A stretch of 64,000 bases of DNA from Pseudomonas sp. S31 (GCF_016648105.1 NZ_JACVVE010000020.1:1-64000); one strand, 5' to 3'; positions 25,341 through 35,479 are shown, numbered from the stretch's first letter. Notes: generated by a model from the sequence alone, not told the origin. Numbers and translations: made by a program.

Positions 25341-26308
25341 GCTTCTTCCAGGGGCAGGTCGAGCAGGCGCCGGGCCATCTGGTCGGCGGCGCGCACCAAG
25401 GCATCGGTGATGCCTGGCTCGGAGGCCGCGTGGCCAGCGTCGCGAATGACCTTGAGCTCGCTGTTCGGCCAGGCCTGGTGCAGCGCCCAGGCGTTGTCCA
25501 GTGGGCAGATCACGTCGTAGCGGCCATGCACGATCACCGCCGGCAGGTGGGCGATCGTGGGCATGTCGCGGATCAGCTGGTCAGGCTCGAGGAAGGCATC
25601 GTTCATGAAGTAGTGGCATTCGATGCGGGCGATCGACAGCGCCCGGGTCGGCTCGGAGAAGCGGTCGACCACCAGCGGATTGGGGCGCAGGGTGGCGGTA
25701 CGGCCTTCCCAGGTGGACCAGGCCTTGGCCGCGTGCATCTGGGCGATCTGGTCGTTGCCAGTCAGGCGCTTGTGGAAGGCTTTGACCAGGTCGCCGCGTT
25801 CTTCGGGGGGGATCGGTGCGATGTAGTCCTGCCAGTAGTCGGGGAACAGGCGGCTGGCACCGGCCTGGTAGAACCACTCGATTTCCTGCGGCCGGCACAG
25901 GAAGATGCCACGCAGGATCAGGCCATGCACCCGCTCGGGATGCTTCTGGGCGTAGGCCAGGGCCAGGGTCGAGCCCCACGAGCCACCGAACAGCACCCAC
26001 TTGTCGATGCCCAGGTGCTCACGGATGCGTTCCATGTCCTCGACCAGATGCCAGGTGGTGTTGTTTTCCAGGCTCGCATGGGGCGTCGAGCGACCACAGC
26101 CGCGCTGGTCGAAGGTGATGATGCGGTACAGGTTGGGGTCGAAGTAGCAACGGCTCTGGGCATCGCAGCCCGCGCCAGGGCCGCCGTGGATGAACACCAC
26201 CGGCAGACCTTCCGGCGAACCGCTCTCATCGACATACAACACATGCGGCGCTTCCACGGCCAGATCGTGCCGGGCGTAGGGTTTGATCTGCGGATACAGG
26301 GTCTGCAT
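25337..26308 (-). CDS. pip: Proline iminopeptidase
   Basis: Cytoplasmic peptidase of family S33 that removes N-terminal proline from peptides. The 323-aa alpha/beta hydrolase has the oxyanion motif HGGPG (residues 41-45), the nucleophile Ser110 in GGSWGS, a catalytic Asp in HGRYDVICP and His in DAGHAASEP. The ATG at 26308 (MQTLYPQIKPY) gives the standard length. It precedes dtd on the same transcript. Confidence 0.96.
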   Translation of the reverse strand: MQTLYPQIKPYARHDLAVEAPHVLYVDESGSPEGLPVVFIHGGPGAGCDAQSRCYFDPNLYRIITFDQRGCGRSTPHASLENNTTWHLVEDMERIREHLGIDKWVLFGGSWGSTLALAYAQKHPERVHGLILRGIFLCRPQEIEWFYQAGASRLFPDYWQDYIAPIPPEERGDLVKAFHKRLTGNDQIAQMHAAKAWSTWEGRTATLRPNPLVVDRFSEPTRALSIARIECHYFMNDAFLEPDQLIRDMPTIAHLPAVIVHGRYDVICPLDNAWALHQAWPNSELKVIRDAGHAASEPGITDALVRAADQMARRLLDLPLEEA

Positions 26309-26493
26309 TGCGCACTCCGTGTGAGGATGGGTTCGGCCGTGGGCCATCATAAACCTGAATTGCGCTTTGAGCATGTATCTGTGGCGAGATCGAGCATACG
26401 CAGCTGACCGCAAGGCCTGCCCTAGGTATCTACCACTTGCCAGCCAGGCATCGCGCCATAGTCCTCTGCCCCTCCCCTGCAATGGACTACCGC

Positions 26494-29400
26494 ATGTCGA
26501 CATCAGCCAGTATCCCACTCGGGCGCCATTACGCGACGATCGAACAGAAAATCCCCACCTGGCTCAAGGAAAGCACGCCCGAGGCGCGCGCAGGCCTGCG
26601 CAACTGGCAGCATGCCCCCGCCTGGCTGGCTGCTGCTGTCCAGCGACACCCTGAGGTTGCCAAGGCATGGCAGGAAGAACATGCCCGCCATCGCCAGCAC
26701 CAGGCCAGTGTCCGCGCACTGTTCGAACACCTCCCCGACCTGGAAACCTACGCCCGCCGGTTGCTGACCGACGCAATCAAGCAGCGCTTCGGCCTGGATC
26801 TGGACGTCGACAACACCTACCTGGTGGATGCCCGCCTGATCGACGCGTCCTCCGCCATCGATGGGCGCCAGGCGGTCGAAAAGGCGACCCGTTCGCTCCT
26901 GCAGTGTGCACTGCACAATTTCGACGCCGGCGCTGCGCAGGAAAATGGCATGGACGCGCCGGATGCGCCTCTGAAGAAGTCTGTGATTCTCGACCATCGC
27001 CGCTTCATGGGCAGCGTGCCGATCAGCAACGCGGTCGAGATGGGCGCCGAAGCATTTGCCGGTCTTTGCCGCAATCTGGATCTCGGCCGCAAGTATCACG
27101 ACCTGGTGCACGCCATCTACTACCCTGCCGCTACGCCAGGGTCGAGCGCGGATGAAGCGGCGTTGAAGGTATACCAGACACTCGGGCGAGCGGAAGTATC
27201 GGCATTCAGGCAGTCGCTGCACTTTGCCCGCCTGAAAGGCGACATCAGCGCAGCGCTCTACACTGGCGCACTGGCCCTCCCACTCGACCAGGCCCCGGCG
27301 GCGGGCTCACCCGTCACGATCAGCAGGCTCAGCCTCTGGGAGGCCGAGCTGACCGGTCTCGCCATCCTCGAGCTGAACGCGCCAGGGCAAGCGAGCGTGG
27401 CCCTCTACACCCCGCAAGACAACGAGTTCCCACTGAAGGAATTCGCCACGTGGGAAGCGTTGCAGGCGCACTTGAGCGACAGACTTCGCAACGACATCCA
27501 CTATCTCGACCCGCACATCGCCGAACGGGACAAAACCTCGGTCGCCCTGCGCCTGAAGGATCGCCTGACACCCACCGGCTGGAGCATCCGTGGCCTGCAA
27601 GAGCCTGTATCAGACCCGCACGCGACCCTGCACCCCGTCGCCCGGCCGTTTACCCATGCCTTCCAGGGCTTCATGGCCTTTCAGAAAGCAGAGCGCCATG
27701 AGAAAGACGCGCTGTACCACGCCACACCCACCGAGATCGTCGACCGACGCAGCGCCCAGGCCCACCGCCAACGGATTGCCAACGGTGTGCTGGCCGGTTT
27801 GAACATCGCCGGTTTCTTCGTACCTGGGCTGGGCGAAGCGATGCTCGCCCTGTGCGTGACCCAGTTGGCCTTCGAGCTCTACGACGGTATCGAAGCCTGG
27901 GAGAAAGACGAACGTGACACCGCCTATGGGTACCTGGTCGATGTCATCGAGAATGTAGCGGTAATGGCCACTCTTGCTGCGGCAGCCAAGGTGTTGAAAG
28001 GTCTGCACGGTGGGGCAGGCTCCGCAGCAGAAGCCCCACCAGCAGAGCTCCCGGAGATCGAACGCATGCCAGTGGAGACTCCGTCCTTCATCGAGGAGTT
28101 GGATCACGTCGAAATGCCCGATGGCCAGGTACGTCTCTGGAAGCCAGACCTCACGCCCTACCAGCACAGCGACGTGCTGCCCCCGGAGCTGGTACCGGAT
28201 TCACTCGGCCTTCGCCATTACAACGGTAAGCGCTGGCTGGAGATACAAGGCGATCGCTACGTCGTCGAGCAGGTCCACCCGAGCGCGGACTACCGCCTGC
28301 AACACCCGGAAAACCCGCACCGCTACAGGCCGGTCGTCCGGCACAACGGCGCTGGCGCCTGGCTGCATCGCACCGACCAGCCAGCGACTTGGAAGGGTAT
28401 GACCTTGCTGCGCCGGATCGGCCACTTGAGCGCGCATTTCGACGACTCGACTTTACAACGCATGCTGCTCATCAGCGATGTCCACGAAGATGCGCTGCGC
28501 CGGGCGCTGGTCGAGAACCAGCGGCTGCCGGCCTTGCTTGAAGACACCCTGCAGCGCTTCAGGCTGGACCAGACGATCAGTCAACTACCCGGCAGCAGCG
28601 CGCGGTTCGCCGATTTCACGCGGGCTTATGCCGACACTCCAGTTACCCAGGCGCCAGGCCCCGAAACCCTCCGGCGGGCGTACCCACAACTGCCGTCGAG
28701 CGTGGTCGACGAACTGGTGCGTAGCGCTGATGCCAACGAACGGCAGACGCTGGCAACCGGCAAGGTGCCTCTGCGCCTTGGCGAGGAAATCCGCGTTTAC
28801 CTGCAACAGGTACGCCTGGCACGCGCCTACGAAGGCCTTTATCTGGACAACGTGCGAAGCTGGGACTGCGACCAACTGATCATCCACGCCCTGCAGCGAC
28901 TGCCCGAATGGCCGGCCGAAACTCGCCTGGAATTGCGCCAGCACAGATTCTGGCCCGCGCAGCGCATGAGCATCGGCCCGACCGACGCCCGTTGGCACGG
29001 CACCATCACCTGTGCCGAACAGGGTTACATCGTCCATGCCACGCCACCGTCGGACACAGCCGTGACGGCCTTGGCCAACCTGTATGCCGCCTTGTTCGAA
29101 GCACTGCCTGAAGCCATGGGGCACCTAGGCGTCAGCGATGCCGACGCACTGCGCCTGAAGCTGCAACAAAACCCACCGCCGCGCGCGTCATCACGCCAGG
29201 CACTGGGCATGCGTCCGATAAAACCTGGCTATCGTTCCCCCATGCGCCTTGCCGATGGCCGCCTCGGCTACCCGCTCAGTGGGGGGCCGACGGCTGCGGG
29301 CATCAGCCCCCGGCCCCTGCTCGAGGCCGTTGCAGCAACAGGCCTGCCCGAACGCACGCGCTGGTCGGCAGAGCAAATCCTGATGCGGCTCACCAGCTCC

Positions 29401-32004
29401 GGCCGCACTCAAGTGGAAATCCTCGCGTACCTGCAGCAGTTGCTGGAACAACGCCTGGAACTCCAGAGCAGGCTGGATGAATGGTACGACGGTATCGTTT
29501 CGGGGTCGGACGATGCAGCGGCGCACGAGAACGTACGCAACCAGATCATGCAGCATTGGTTCGACACCGCCCTGGACGAGGGCGACCCACATACCGCACA
29601 GCTCAGCGTGACCCGCGTGCCCCTGGCCGATATCCCGATGAATCTGCCCGACCCCTTCACTTCGCGTGTGCGCAGGCTGCATTTGCTCGATCTGACATCG
29701 GCTGGCACCGCTGGCTGGGCCCAGCACGGCCGTCTGCTGCAGCGCCTGTTGCGCCAGCTGCCGCAGCTCGAGGAGCTGGTGATCACCCGCCCCTATGATG
29801 CCCGGGCAACGCCCTCGTCCTTTCTGTTCAGCCTCGGCACCATCAGCCAGCACTTGCCTGGCTTGCGATCGCTAACCTTCACCAACCAGAACATCCCGCT
29901 CAGTGCGCAGAACCTGGTCGACGTGTCCGGCCTGCCCGAACTCCGCCGCCTGGACCTCAGTGGCAATCGGTTCGCCCAGCGCGACAGCCCCAGCCTGCAC
30001 GCGTTGTCGTTGGAGTACCTGGGGCTGGATGACATGCAGCTCAGCCAATGGCCCATCGGGCTTGGCAGCGATGCCATGGGGCGGATGGGGCATGTTTCGC
30101 TGCGCAACAACAACCTGAGGTCGCTGCCGACATTCCTCCTCGAGCAACCCGACCTTGCCCTGCACAACACGGTGCTCTCGCTGGAGGGCAACGATATCAA
30201 CGACGACCACCTGCAGCGCCTGTTGCTGAATGAAAGCCGCCTCACGTCGCATGTCAACGTCGACCGCTCGCCCGAACTCACCGAACGGCTGGGGCGAGTC
30301 CGCCAGGAGCGACAACAGTTGCGCGACGCCATCGACGGCTGGGCCCAGGCATCGAGTTCCAGCACACCACTGACCCAGGCCATGCTGGAGGACCGACAAC
30401 GCATCGCCCACGCGATCAACCAGTTCTGGGAGAACCAGGAACGCGGCCTGCGTTACCTGCGCTTGCAACTGGCAGATGTGGCACTGGAACACTTCCCGCG
30501 AAGGCTACCGTCATTCTTCAACGAACGTGTGAATGCGTTGACGCTGACCGGCGTGAGTGGCTCCAGCGCACAGCTCGAAGAACTACTCAGCCGCTTTCCC
30601 AACATCACCCGCCTGACCATCGACGCCCACGTGGCTGCCACGCCAACGCTCGCAACGGCCCTTACCCGCCTGCGCAGGCTGACGCACCTGGAGTTTCGCA
30701 GCATGGGGCTGGAGATCGACCAGGACATGTTCGAAGCGTTCGGCCGCCTGACCAACCTCACTTCGCTGGACCTCTCCGGCAACCGCCTGGGTGTGATTAC
30801 CGAGGTGCCTGCAAGCCTGGCCACACGCTTGACTTCATTGAGCCTGAGCAACATGGATCTGCAAGCCTGGCCCGCCTGGTGTGACCGCTTATTGCCGCTG
30901 GAACTGCTGGACCTGAGCAGCAACCACATTCCGCAGTTACCGGACTACGTGCTGCACAACCTGGAAAACCGCATGCCAATCTCATCGATCGCATTGTTCG
31001 ACAACCCCTTGGCGGTCGATACCGTCCTGCGTATGCGCGCTTACTCGGAGAGCCAGCATAGCTTCACCTTTGGCCTGGACCCTGACAACCTGCTGCTGAC
31101 CGATACCACCAGTGAAGGCTCGCTGCCCGAGCATCCGCACTTTCCGCTGACCGGTGACGACACTCCAAGGGTCGAACTATGGGCGCTGGGCAACCCGGAG
31201 CAGAACGAGGCCCTGGAAGATTGCTGGGCGCAGTTGCAGCGACTGGATGACGGCGCCAACTTGCTGCGCCTGGCCGGGCGCTTGCGCAACGCCGCACCAT
31301 ACGTCGACCTGACGTCGCAAGCCGACTTCTGCGAGCGCGTGCGCCTGATGCTGGTCACTGCGGCGACACACCCGCAGATGCGACCGACCATGAGCGTGAT
31401 TGCCGCAGAAGGGCTACCCGACCCGGTAACCGGCTGGCAAACCTGCCACGATGGCGCGCTTCAGGCCTTCAACAACATCGAACTGTACGTCATGAACAGC
31501 CGGGTGCTGACCGATGCCGGGGATAGCTTGCAGGCGCTTTTCCGGCGCCTGCGCCAGCTGTACCGGATGGGCCAGTTGGAGCTGCTGGCCAGCCAGCGCA
31601 CGGCGCCAGGCGACCACGTCTCGGTACGTCTGGCCTACCGACGCGAGCTCGCCGCTGAACTGGACTTGCCGATTGCCGACAGCATGCGCTTTCGAAGTGC
31701 TGCCCAACTGGCCCCAGGTGAATTGGCGGGCGTGCTGGAGCAGGTGCGAGCAAGGGAAAGCGGAGACGCCTTCATGCAGTCCCTGATGGCGAACCCCTAC
31801 TGGACCGATCGCCTGCGTCTTGAACACGCCGACCGCTTCGCCAGGATCGTCGAACGTTTCGGTGAGCGCGTGCAGGAGCTGAGCGCGCTGGACCTGCCTT
31901 TGCAGGAAGAGCTCACGCTGCAGCAGGGGCTGCAGGATGACAAGGACCAGGAAGACAGGGACTTGCTCCAGGATCTGACCCGGCCTTTTTTCAACCACGA
32001 CTGA
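26494..32004 (+). CDS. Giant LRR/NEL-type E3 ubiquitin ligase effector-like protein
   Basis: A 1836-aa protein. Parts in order: an N-terminal region of ~420 residues like the DUF6543/dermonecrotic-toxin-type domain of Pseudomonas NEL proteins; a hydrophobic stretch (about 430-500) with two likely helices; a long central region; leucine-rich repeats at about 1057-1240 and 1343-1485 (units such as LRRLDLSGNRF and LTSLDLSGNRL); then a C-terminal novel E3 ligase (NEL) domain (about 1565-1800). The NEL C-x-D catalytic motif is seen as TCHDGALQAF, Cys1651, fitting the CEDR motif of IpaH. NEL proteins transfer ubiquitin to eukaryotic targets after secretion. Starts at 26482 (ATG) or 26437 (TTG) are possible; no ribosome-binding site is convincing. 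No secretion genes or chaperone are near. It lies between conserved pip and hutG, which suggests acquisition. Confidence 0.8.
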   Translation: MSTSASIPLGRHYATIEQKIPTWLKESTPEARAGLRNWQHAPAWLAAAVQRHPEVAKAWQEEHARHRQHQASVRALFEHLPDLETYARRLLTDAIKQRFGLDLDVDNTYLVDARLIDASSAIDGRQAVEKATRSLLQCALHNFDAGAAQENGMDAPDAPLKKSVILDHRRFMGSVPISNAVEMGAEAFAGLCRNLDLGRKYHDLVHAIYYPAATPGSSADEAALKVYQTLGRAEVSAFRQSLHFARLKGDISAALYTGALALPLDQAPAAGSPVTISRLSLWEAELTGLAILELNAPGQASVALYTPQDNEFPLKEFATWEALQAHLSDRLRNDIHYLDPHIAERDKTSVALRLKDRLTPTGWSIRGLQEPVSDPHATLHPVARPFTHAFQGFMAFQKAERHEKDALYHATPTEIVDRRSAQAHRQRIANGVLAGLNIAGFFVPGLGEAMLALCVTQLAFELYDGIEAWEKDERDTAYGYLVDVIENVAVMATLAAAAKVLKGLHGGAGSAAEAPPAELPEIERMPVETPSFIEELDHVEMPDGQVRLWKPDLTPYQHSDVLPPELVPDSLGLRHYNGKRWLEIQGDRYVVEQVHPSADYRLQHPENPHRYRPVVRHNGAGAWLHRTDQPATWKGMTLLRRIGHLSAHFDDSTLQRMLLISDVHEDALRRALVENQRLPALLEDTLQRFRLDQTISQLPGSSARFADFTRAYADTPVTQAPGPETLRRAYPQLPSSVVDELVRSADANERQTLATGKVPLRLGEEIRVYLQQVRLARAYEGLYLDNVRSWDCDQLIIHALQRLPEWPAETRLELRQHRFWPAQRMSIGPTDARWHGTITCAEQGYIVHATPPSDTAVTALANLYAALFEALPEAMGHLGVSDADALRLKLQQNPPPRASSRQALGMRPIKPGYRSPMRLADGRLGYPLSGGPTAAGISPRPLLEAVAATGLPERTRWSAEQILMRLTSSGRTQVEILAYLQQLLEQRLELQSRLDEWYDGIVSGSDDAAAHENVRNQIMQHWFDTALDEGDPHTAQLSVTRVPLADIPMNLPDPFTSRVRRLHLLDLTSAGTAGWAQHGRLLQRLLRQLPQLEELVITRPYDARATPSSFLFSLGTISQHLPGLRSLTFTNQNIPLSAQNLVDVSGLPELRRLDLSGNRFAQRDSPSLHALSLEYLGLDDMQLSQWPIGLGSDAMGRMGHVSLRNNNLRSLPTFLLEQPDLALHNTVLSLEGNDINDDHLQRLLLNESRLTSHVNVDRSPELTERLGRVRQERQQLRDAIDGWAQASSSSTPLTQAMLEDRQRIAHAINQFWENQERGLRYLRLQLADVALEHFPRRLPSFFNERVNALTLTGVSGSSAQLEELLSRFPNITRLTIDAHVAATPTLATALTRLRRLTHLEFRSMGLEIDQDMFEAFGRLTNLTSLDLSGNRLGVITEVPASLATRLTSLSLSNMDLQAWPAWCDRLLPLELLDLSSNHIPQLPDYVLHNLENRMPISSIALFDNPLAVDTVLRMRAYSESQHSFTFGLDPDNLLLTDTTSEGSLPEHPHFPLTGDDTPRVELWALGNPEQNEALEDCWAQLQRLDDGANLLRLAGRLRNAAPYVDLTSQADFCERVRLMLVTAATHPQMRPTMSVIAAEGLPDPVTGWQTCHDGALQAFNNIELYVMNSRVLTDAGDSLQALFRRLRQLYRMGQLELLASQRTAPGDHVSVRLAYRRELAAELDLPIADSMRFRSAAQLAPGELAGVLEQVRARESGDAFMQSLMANPYWTDRLRLEHADRFARIVERFGERVQELSALDLPLQEELTLQQGLQDDKDQEDRDLLQDLTRPFFNHD

Positions 32005-32013
32005 ACGACGCCG

Positions 32014-32033
32014 GTGCCCCTTGGCAGGGGCAC
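32014..32033. terminator. Hairpin between convergent NEL gene and hutG
   Basis: A perfect 8-bp stem (GTGCCCCT/AGGGGCAC) with a TGGC loop lies between the two convergent stop codons. It is suited to act as a bidirectional terminator although the T-run is poor. Confidence 0.55.
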
Positions 32034-32043
32034 TTCCTGGCGG

Positions 32044-32844
32044 CTACCCGTAGTGCGCCCGCCCCCAGGCCAAAAAGACCTCCAGCAGCTTGCGCAAGAC
32101 CGCCTGCGTGGGCTGGGCCAGGTCCTGTCGATAAGCGAACGGCGCCACTTCGTCCATGTAGGTACTCTGGGCCAACTCCAGTTGCACCGCATGGATGTGA
32201 TGGGATGGGTCACCATAGTGTCGAGTGATGTGCCCGCCCTTGAATCGGCCATTGAGTACATGGCTGTACCCCGGTGCCTGGGCGCAGGCTGCCTGCAGCT
32301 GCTCAGCCAGGCGCGGGTCGCAACTGGCCCCATCGAAGGTGCCAAGGTTGAAGTCCGGCAGCTTGCCATCGAACAGGTTCGCAATCAGCGAGCGAATCGA
32401 GTGGGCATCCCACAACAGCGCGTAGCCATGGGCTTCACGCAGACGTGCCAACTCGCGGCGGATCGTATCGTGATAGGGCCGCCAGATCGTTTCCAGGTAG
32501 GTTTTGCGTTCGTCGGCGCTCGGCTCGAGCGTTTCCTTGAACAGCGGCTCGCCATCGAACAGGGTCGCCGGATACAAGCCAGTGGTGGCGCCGGCGTACA
32601 ACGGCCTGTCGTCCTCTGGGCGGTTCAGATCGATGACGAACCGAGAATACTCCGCTGCCAATACGCTGGCGCCCAGTTCGCGGGCGAAGTCATAAAGACG
32701 CGGAATGTGCCAGTCCGTGTCGGGTAGGCCGCGTGCCTGCTCGACCAAGCCTTTCTCCACAGCCGGGGTCAGCTTGAGGCCGGCATGGGGGATGCTGATC
32801 AGCAGCGGCAAACGGCCTTGGTGGAAACTCAGTACCTTGTCCAT
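32044..32844 (-). CDS. hutG: N-formylglutamate deformylase
   Basis: HutG hydrolyses N-formylglutamate to glutamate and formate, the last step of the five-step hut route used by pseudomonads. The 266-aa protein has the family features LISIPHAG near the N-terminus, FVIDLNRPEDD, LLWDAHSIRS (metal-binding) and GGHITRHYG. It is the last gene of the leftward hut cluster, 10 bases after hutI. Together with hutF it shows that formiminoglutamate is degraded by deimination rather than by direct formiminoglutamase. Confidence 0.95.
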   Translation of the reverse strand: MDKVLSFHQGRLPLLISIPHAGLKLTPAVEKGLVEQARGLPDTDWHIPRLYDFARELGASVLAAEYSRFVIDLNRPEDDRPLYAGATTGLYPATLFDGEPLFKETLEPSADERKTYLETIWRPYHDTIRRELARLREAHGYALLWDAHSIRSLIANLFDGKLPDFNLGTFDGASCDPRLAEQLQAACAQAPGYSHVLNGRFKGGHITRHYGDPSHHIHAVQLELAQSTYMDEVAPFAYRQDLAQPTQAVLRKLLEVFLAWGRAHYG

Positions 32845-32854
32845 CGTGCCTCAC

Positions 32855-34060
32855 TCAGTTGGAAATCTCATGGCCCTTGCGCACCACGCGCTTGGGCAGC
32901 TCGCCACCCAGCCAGTAGGCCAGGTCGGCGGGGCGATCGATCTGCCAGGCGACGAAGTCGGCCAGCTTGCCCGCCTCCAGCACCCCATGGCTGGCGCTCA
33001 GCCCCAAGGCGGCTGCAGCGTGCACGGTGACACCGGCCAAGGCCTCCTCAGGGGTCATACGGAACAACGTGCAGCCCATGTTCAGCATCAGCCGCAGCGA
33101 CAGCACCGGTGAAGTGCCGGGGTTGAGATCGCTGGCCAGCGCAACCTTCACGCCGTGGCGTCGCAAGGTGTCCAGCGGCGGCAGCTGGGTCTCGCGCAGG
33201 AAGTAGAACGCCCCCGGCAGCAGCACGGCGACAGTGCCGGCCGCCGCCATCGCCCGGGCATCGTCCTCGGTCATGAACTCCAGGTGGTCTGCCGACAACG
33301 CCTGGTAGCGCGCCGCCAGGCTGGCACCGCCCTGGGACGACAACTGTTCGGCGTGCAGCTTGACCGGCAGACCCAGTTCACGCGCCTTGATGAACACCCG
33401 CTCGACCTGCGCTGGCGAGAACGCCAGGTGCTCGCAGAAAGCATCCACCGCGTGCACCAGGCCCTCATCGGCCAACGCCGGCAGCATCTCATCGCAAATG
33501 TGGCTGATGTAGTCGTCGGCCCTGCCGCCGTATTCCGGCGGCAGGGCATGGGCGGCCAGGCAAGTGGCGCGCACGGTCAGCGGCAGCTCGTCGGCCAGGC
33601 GCCGGGCCACACGCAGCATCTTGCGCTCGTTGGCCAGGTCCAGGCCGTAGCCGGACTTGACCTCGATCGTGGTCACGCCATCGCGCATCAACGCCTGCAC
33701 CCGTTGCCGGGCACTGGCGAAGAGTTCGTCTTCACTGGCTGCGCGGGTCGCCCGCACAGTGCTGGCGATACCGCCGCCCTGGGCGGCGATCTCGGCGTAG
33801 CTCACGCCTTGCAGGCGCTGCTCGAACTCGCCACTGCGATTACCACCGAACACCGCATGGGTATGGCAGTCGATCAGCCCGGGCGTGACCCAGGCGCCGC
33901 CCATGTCGACCTCGCGATCGGCCTCGACTGGTTGCAGCTCGGTACGCGGGCCGATCCACTCGATCAACCCGGCGCTGGTGACGATCGCCGCGTCCTCGAT
34001 GATCGAGTACCGGCCACCGACCATGGTTGCCGCGTGGCAGTGCTGCCATAGGGTTCGCAT
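32855..34060 (-). CDS. hutI: Imidazolonepropionase
   Basis: HutI hydrolyses 4-imidazolone-5-propionate to formiminoglutamate, step three of histidine degradation. The 401-aa amidohydrolase has metal ligands in DCHTHAVFGG, a conserved KSGYGLDLANE segment, LHAEQLSSQGG and ASDLNPGTSPV. ATG at 34060 (MRTLWQH) with GGAG 8 bases upstream is chosen over adjacent in-frame GTG and TTG codons. Gap of 15 bases to the permease gene. Confidence 0.96.
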   Translation of the reverse strand: MRTLWQHCHAATMVGGRYSIIEDAAIVTSAGLIEWIGPRTELQPVEADREVDMGGAWVTPGLIDCHTHAVFGGNRSGEFEQRLQGVSYAEIAAQGGGIASTVRATRAASEDELFASARQRVQALMRDGVTTIEVKSGYGLDLANERKMLRVARRLADELPLTVRATCLAAHALPPEYGGRADDYISHICDEMLPALADEGLVHAVDAFCEHLAFSPAQVERVFIKARELGLPVKLHAEQLSSQGGASLAARYQALSADHLEFMTEDDARAMAAAGTVAVLLPGAFYFLRETQLPPLDTLRRHGVKVALASDLNPGTSPVLSLRLMLNMGCTLFRMTPEEALAGVTVHAAAALGLSASHGVLEAGKLADFVAWQIDRPADLAYWLGGELPKRVVRKGHEISN

Positions 34061-34075
34061 CAACACTCTCCTCGA

Positions 34076-35479
34076 CTAGCGGTGCGATTCGACCACGACC
34101 TCGGCCTGCGCGGCCTGCCCCGCCCTCGGCTTGCACCAGAGCAGGTAGGACGCCACCAGGAACACCACCCAGACCACCCCGACCAGCAGTGCCGCCTGGG
34201 TGTCCGGGAAGTAACCGAGCACACCGAAAATGAACAGCATGAAAGCAATCGCCAGGGCCGGGCCATACGGCCAGAACGGCACCGGGAAGCCGAGCTGGGC
34301 AACCTCTGCCTTGCTCATGCGCCGGCGCATGGCGACTTGGGTCAGCAAGATCATCAGCCACACCCACACCGTAGCAAAGGTGGCGATCGAGGCGATCAGC
34401 AGGAACACGTCCTCGGGGATCAGGTAGTTCAACACCACGCCGACCAGCAATGCAGCGCCCATCACCACCACGGTCATCCACGGCACGCCATGTTTCGACA
34501 GCTTGCCGAACCCACGCGGTGCCTGGCCGTGCTGGGCCAGGCCGTACATCATGCGACCGGCGCCGAAGATGTCGCTGTTGATCGCCGACACTGCCGCCGA
34601 GATCACCACGATGTTGAGCACCGCCGCCGCGGAGCCGATCCCGAGGTTGCTGAAGATCTGCACGAACGGGCTGCCCTGGCTGCCGATTTGCGGCCACGGG
34701 TACAGGCACATCAGCACCAGCAGGGTCAGCACGTAGAACAGCAGGATGCGCAGCGGCACGGCATTGATCGCCTTGGGGATCACCCGCTGCGGGTCCTTGG
34801 CTTCGCCGGCAGTGACGCCGATGATCTCGATGCCGCCAAAGGCGAACATCACCACGGCGAAAGAGGCGATCAGGCCTGCGACACCATTGGGCATGAAGCC
34901 GCCGTGCTCCACCAGGTTGGCGATGCCAACCGCAGGGCTGCCATCCGCCTGGCTGAAGCCGAAGGCGATGATGCCCAGGCCGGCAAGGATCATGGCGACG
35001 ATGGCGGCGACCTTGAGCAGCGACAGCCAGAACTCCAGCTCACCGAACACCTTGACGTTGCACAGGTTCAGGCCACCGATGACGAAGACGATCCCCAGCA
35101 CCCAGATCCAACGCGCCACCTCGGGGAACCAGAAGCCCATGTAGATGCCGAACGCGGTGACGTCGGCGATGGCGACGATGACCATTTCGAAGGCGTAGGT
35201 CCAGCCGAGGATGAACCCGGCCATCGGGCCCAGGTAGGTGCTGGCATAGTGGCCGAAGGAGCCGGCCACCGGGTTGTGCACGGCCATTTCGCCGAGCGCG
35301 CGCATGACCATGAACACTGCCGCGCCGCCAATCAGGTAGGCCAGCAGCACGGCCGGGCCGGCCATCTGGATGGCCGAGGCGGAGCCGTAGAACAGGCCGG
35401 TGCCGATGGCCGAGCCAAGGGCCATGAAGCGGATATGGCGAGCACTGAGCCCGCGCTTGAGACCTTGAGCTTGTTGCAT
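34076..35479 (-). CDS. hutT: Histidine permease of the AAT family
   Basis: Amino-acid transporter of the APC superfamily, AAT family (HutT/ProY type), 467 aa with about 12 transmembrane helices. Family motifs include ARHIRFMALGSAIGTGLFYGS at the N-terminus and the EAKDPQRVIPKAINAVPLRI loop. Its place between hutI and hutH supports histidine (or urocanate) uptake; homologues annotated as proline-specific permease in this position are probably misnamed. hutT is an inference from context; transport specificity is not visible in sequence. Confidence 0.85.
   Translation of the reverse strand: MQQAQGLKRGLSARHIRFMALGSAIGTGLFYGSASAIQMAGPAVLLAYLIGGAAVFMVMRALGEMAVHNPVAGSFGHYASTYLGPMAGFILGWTYAFEMVIVAIADVTAFGIYMGFWFPEVARWIWVLGIVFVIGGLNLCNVKVFGELEFWLSLLKVAAIVAMILAGLGIIAFGFSQADGSPAVGIANLVEHGGFMPNGVAGLIASFAVVMFAFGGIEIIGVTAGEAKDPQRVIPKAINAVPLRILLFYVLTLLVLMCLYPWPQIGSQGSPFVQIFSNLGIGSAAAVLNIVVISAAVSAINSDIFGAGRMMYGLAQHGQAPRGFGKLSKHGVPWMTVVVMGAALLVGVVLNYLIPEDVFLLIASIATFATVWVWLMILLTQVAMRRRMSKAEVAQLGFPVPFWPYGPALAIAFMLFIFGVLGYFPDTQAALLVGVVWVVFLVASYLLWCKPRAGQAAQAEVVVESHR

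Noticed and set aside
34076..35479. Proline-specific permease (ProY) label
   Set aside because: The location inside the hut cluster makes histidine or urocanate transport more likely; sequence alone does not support proline specificity.
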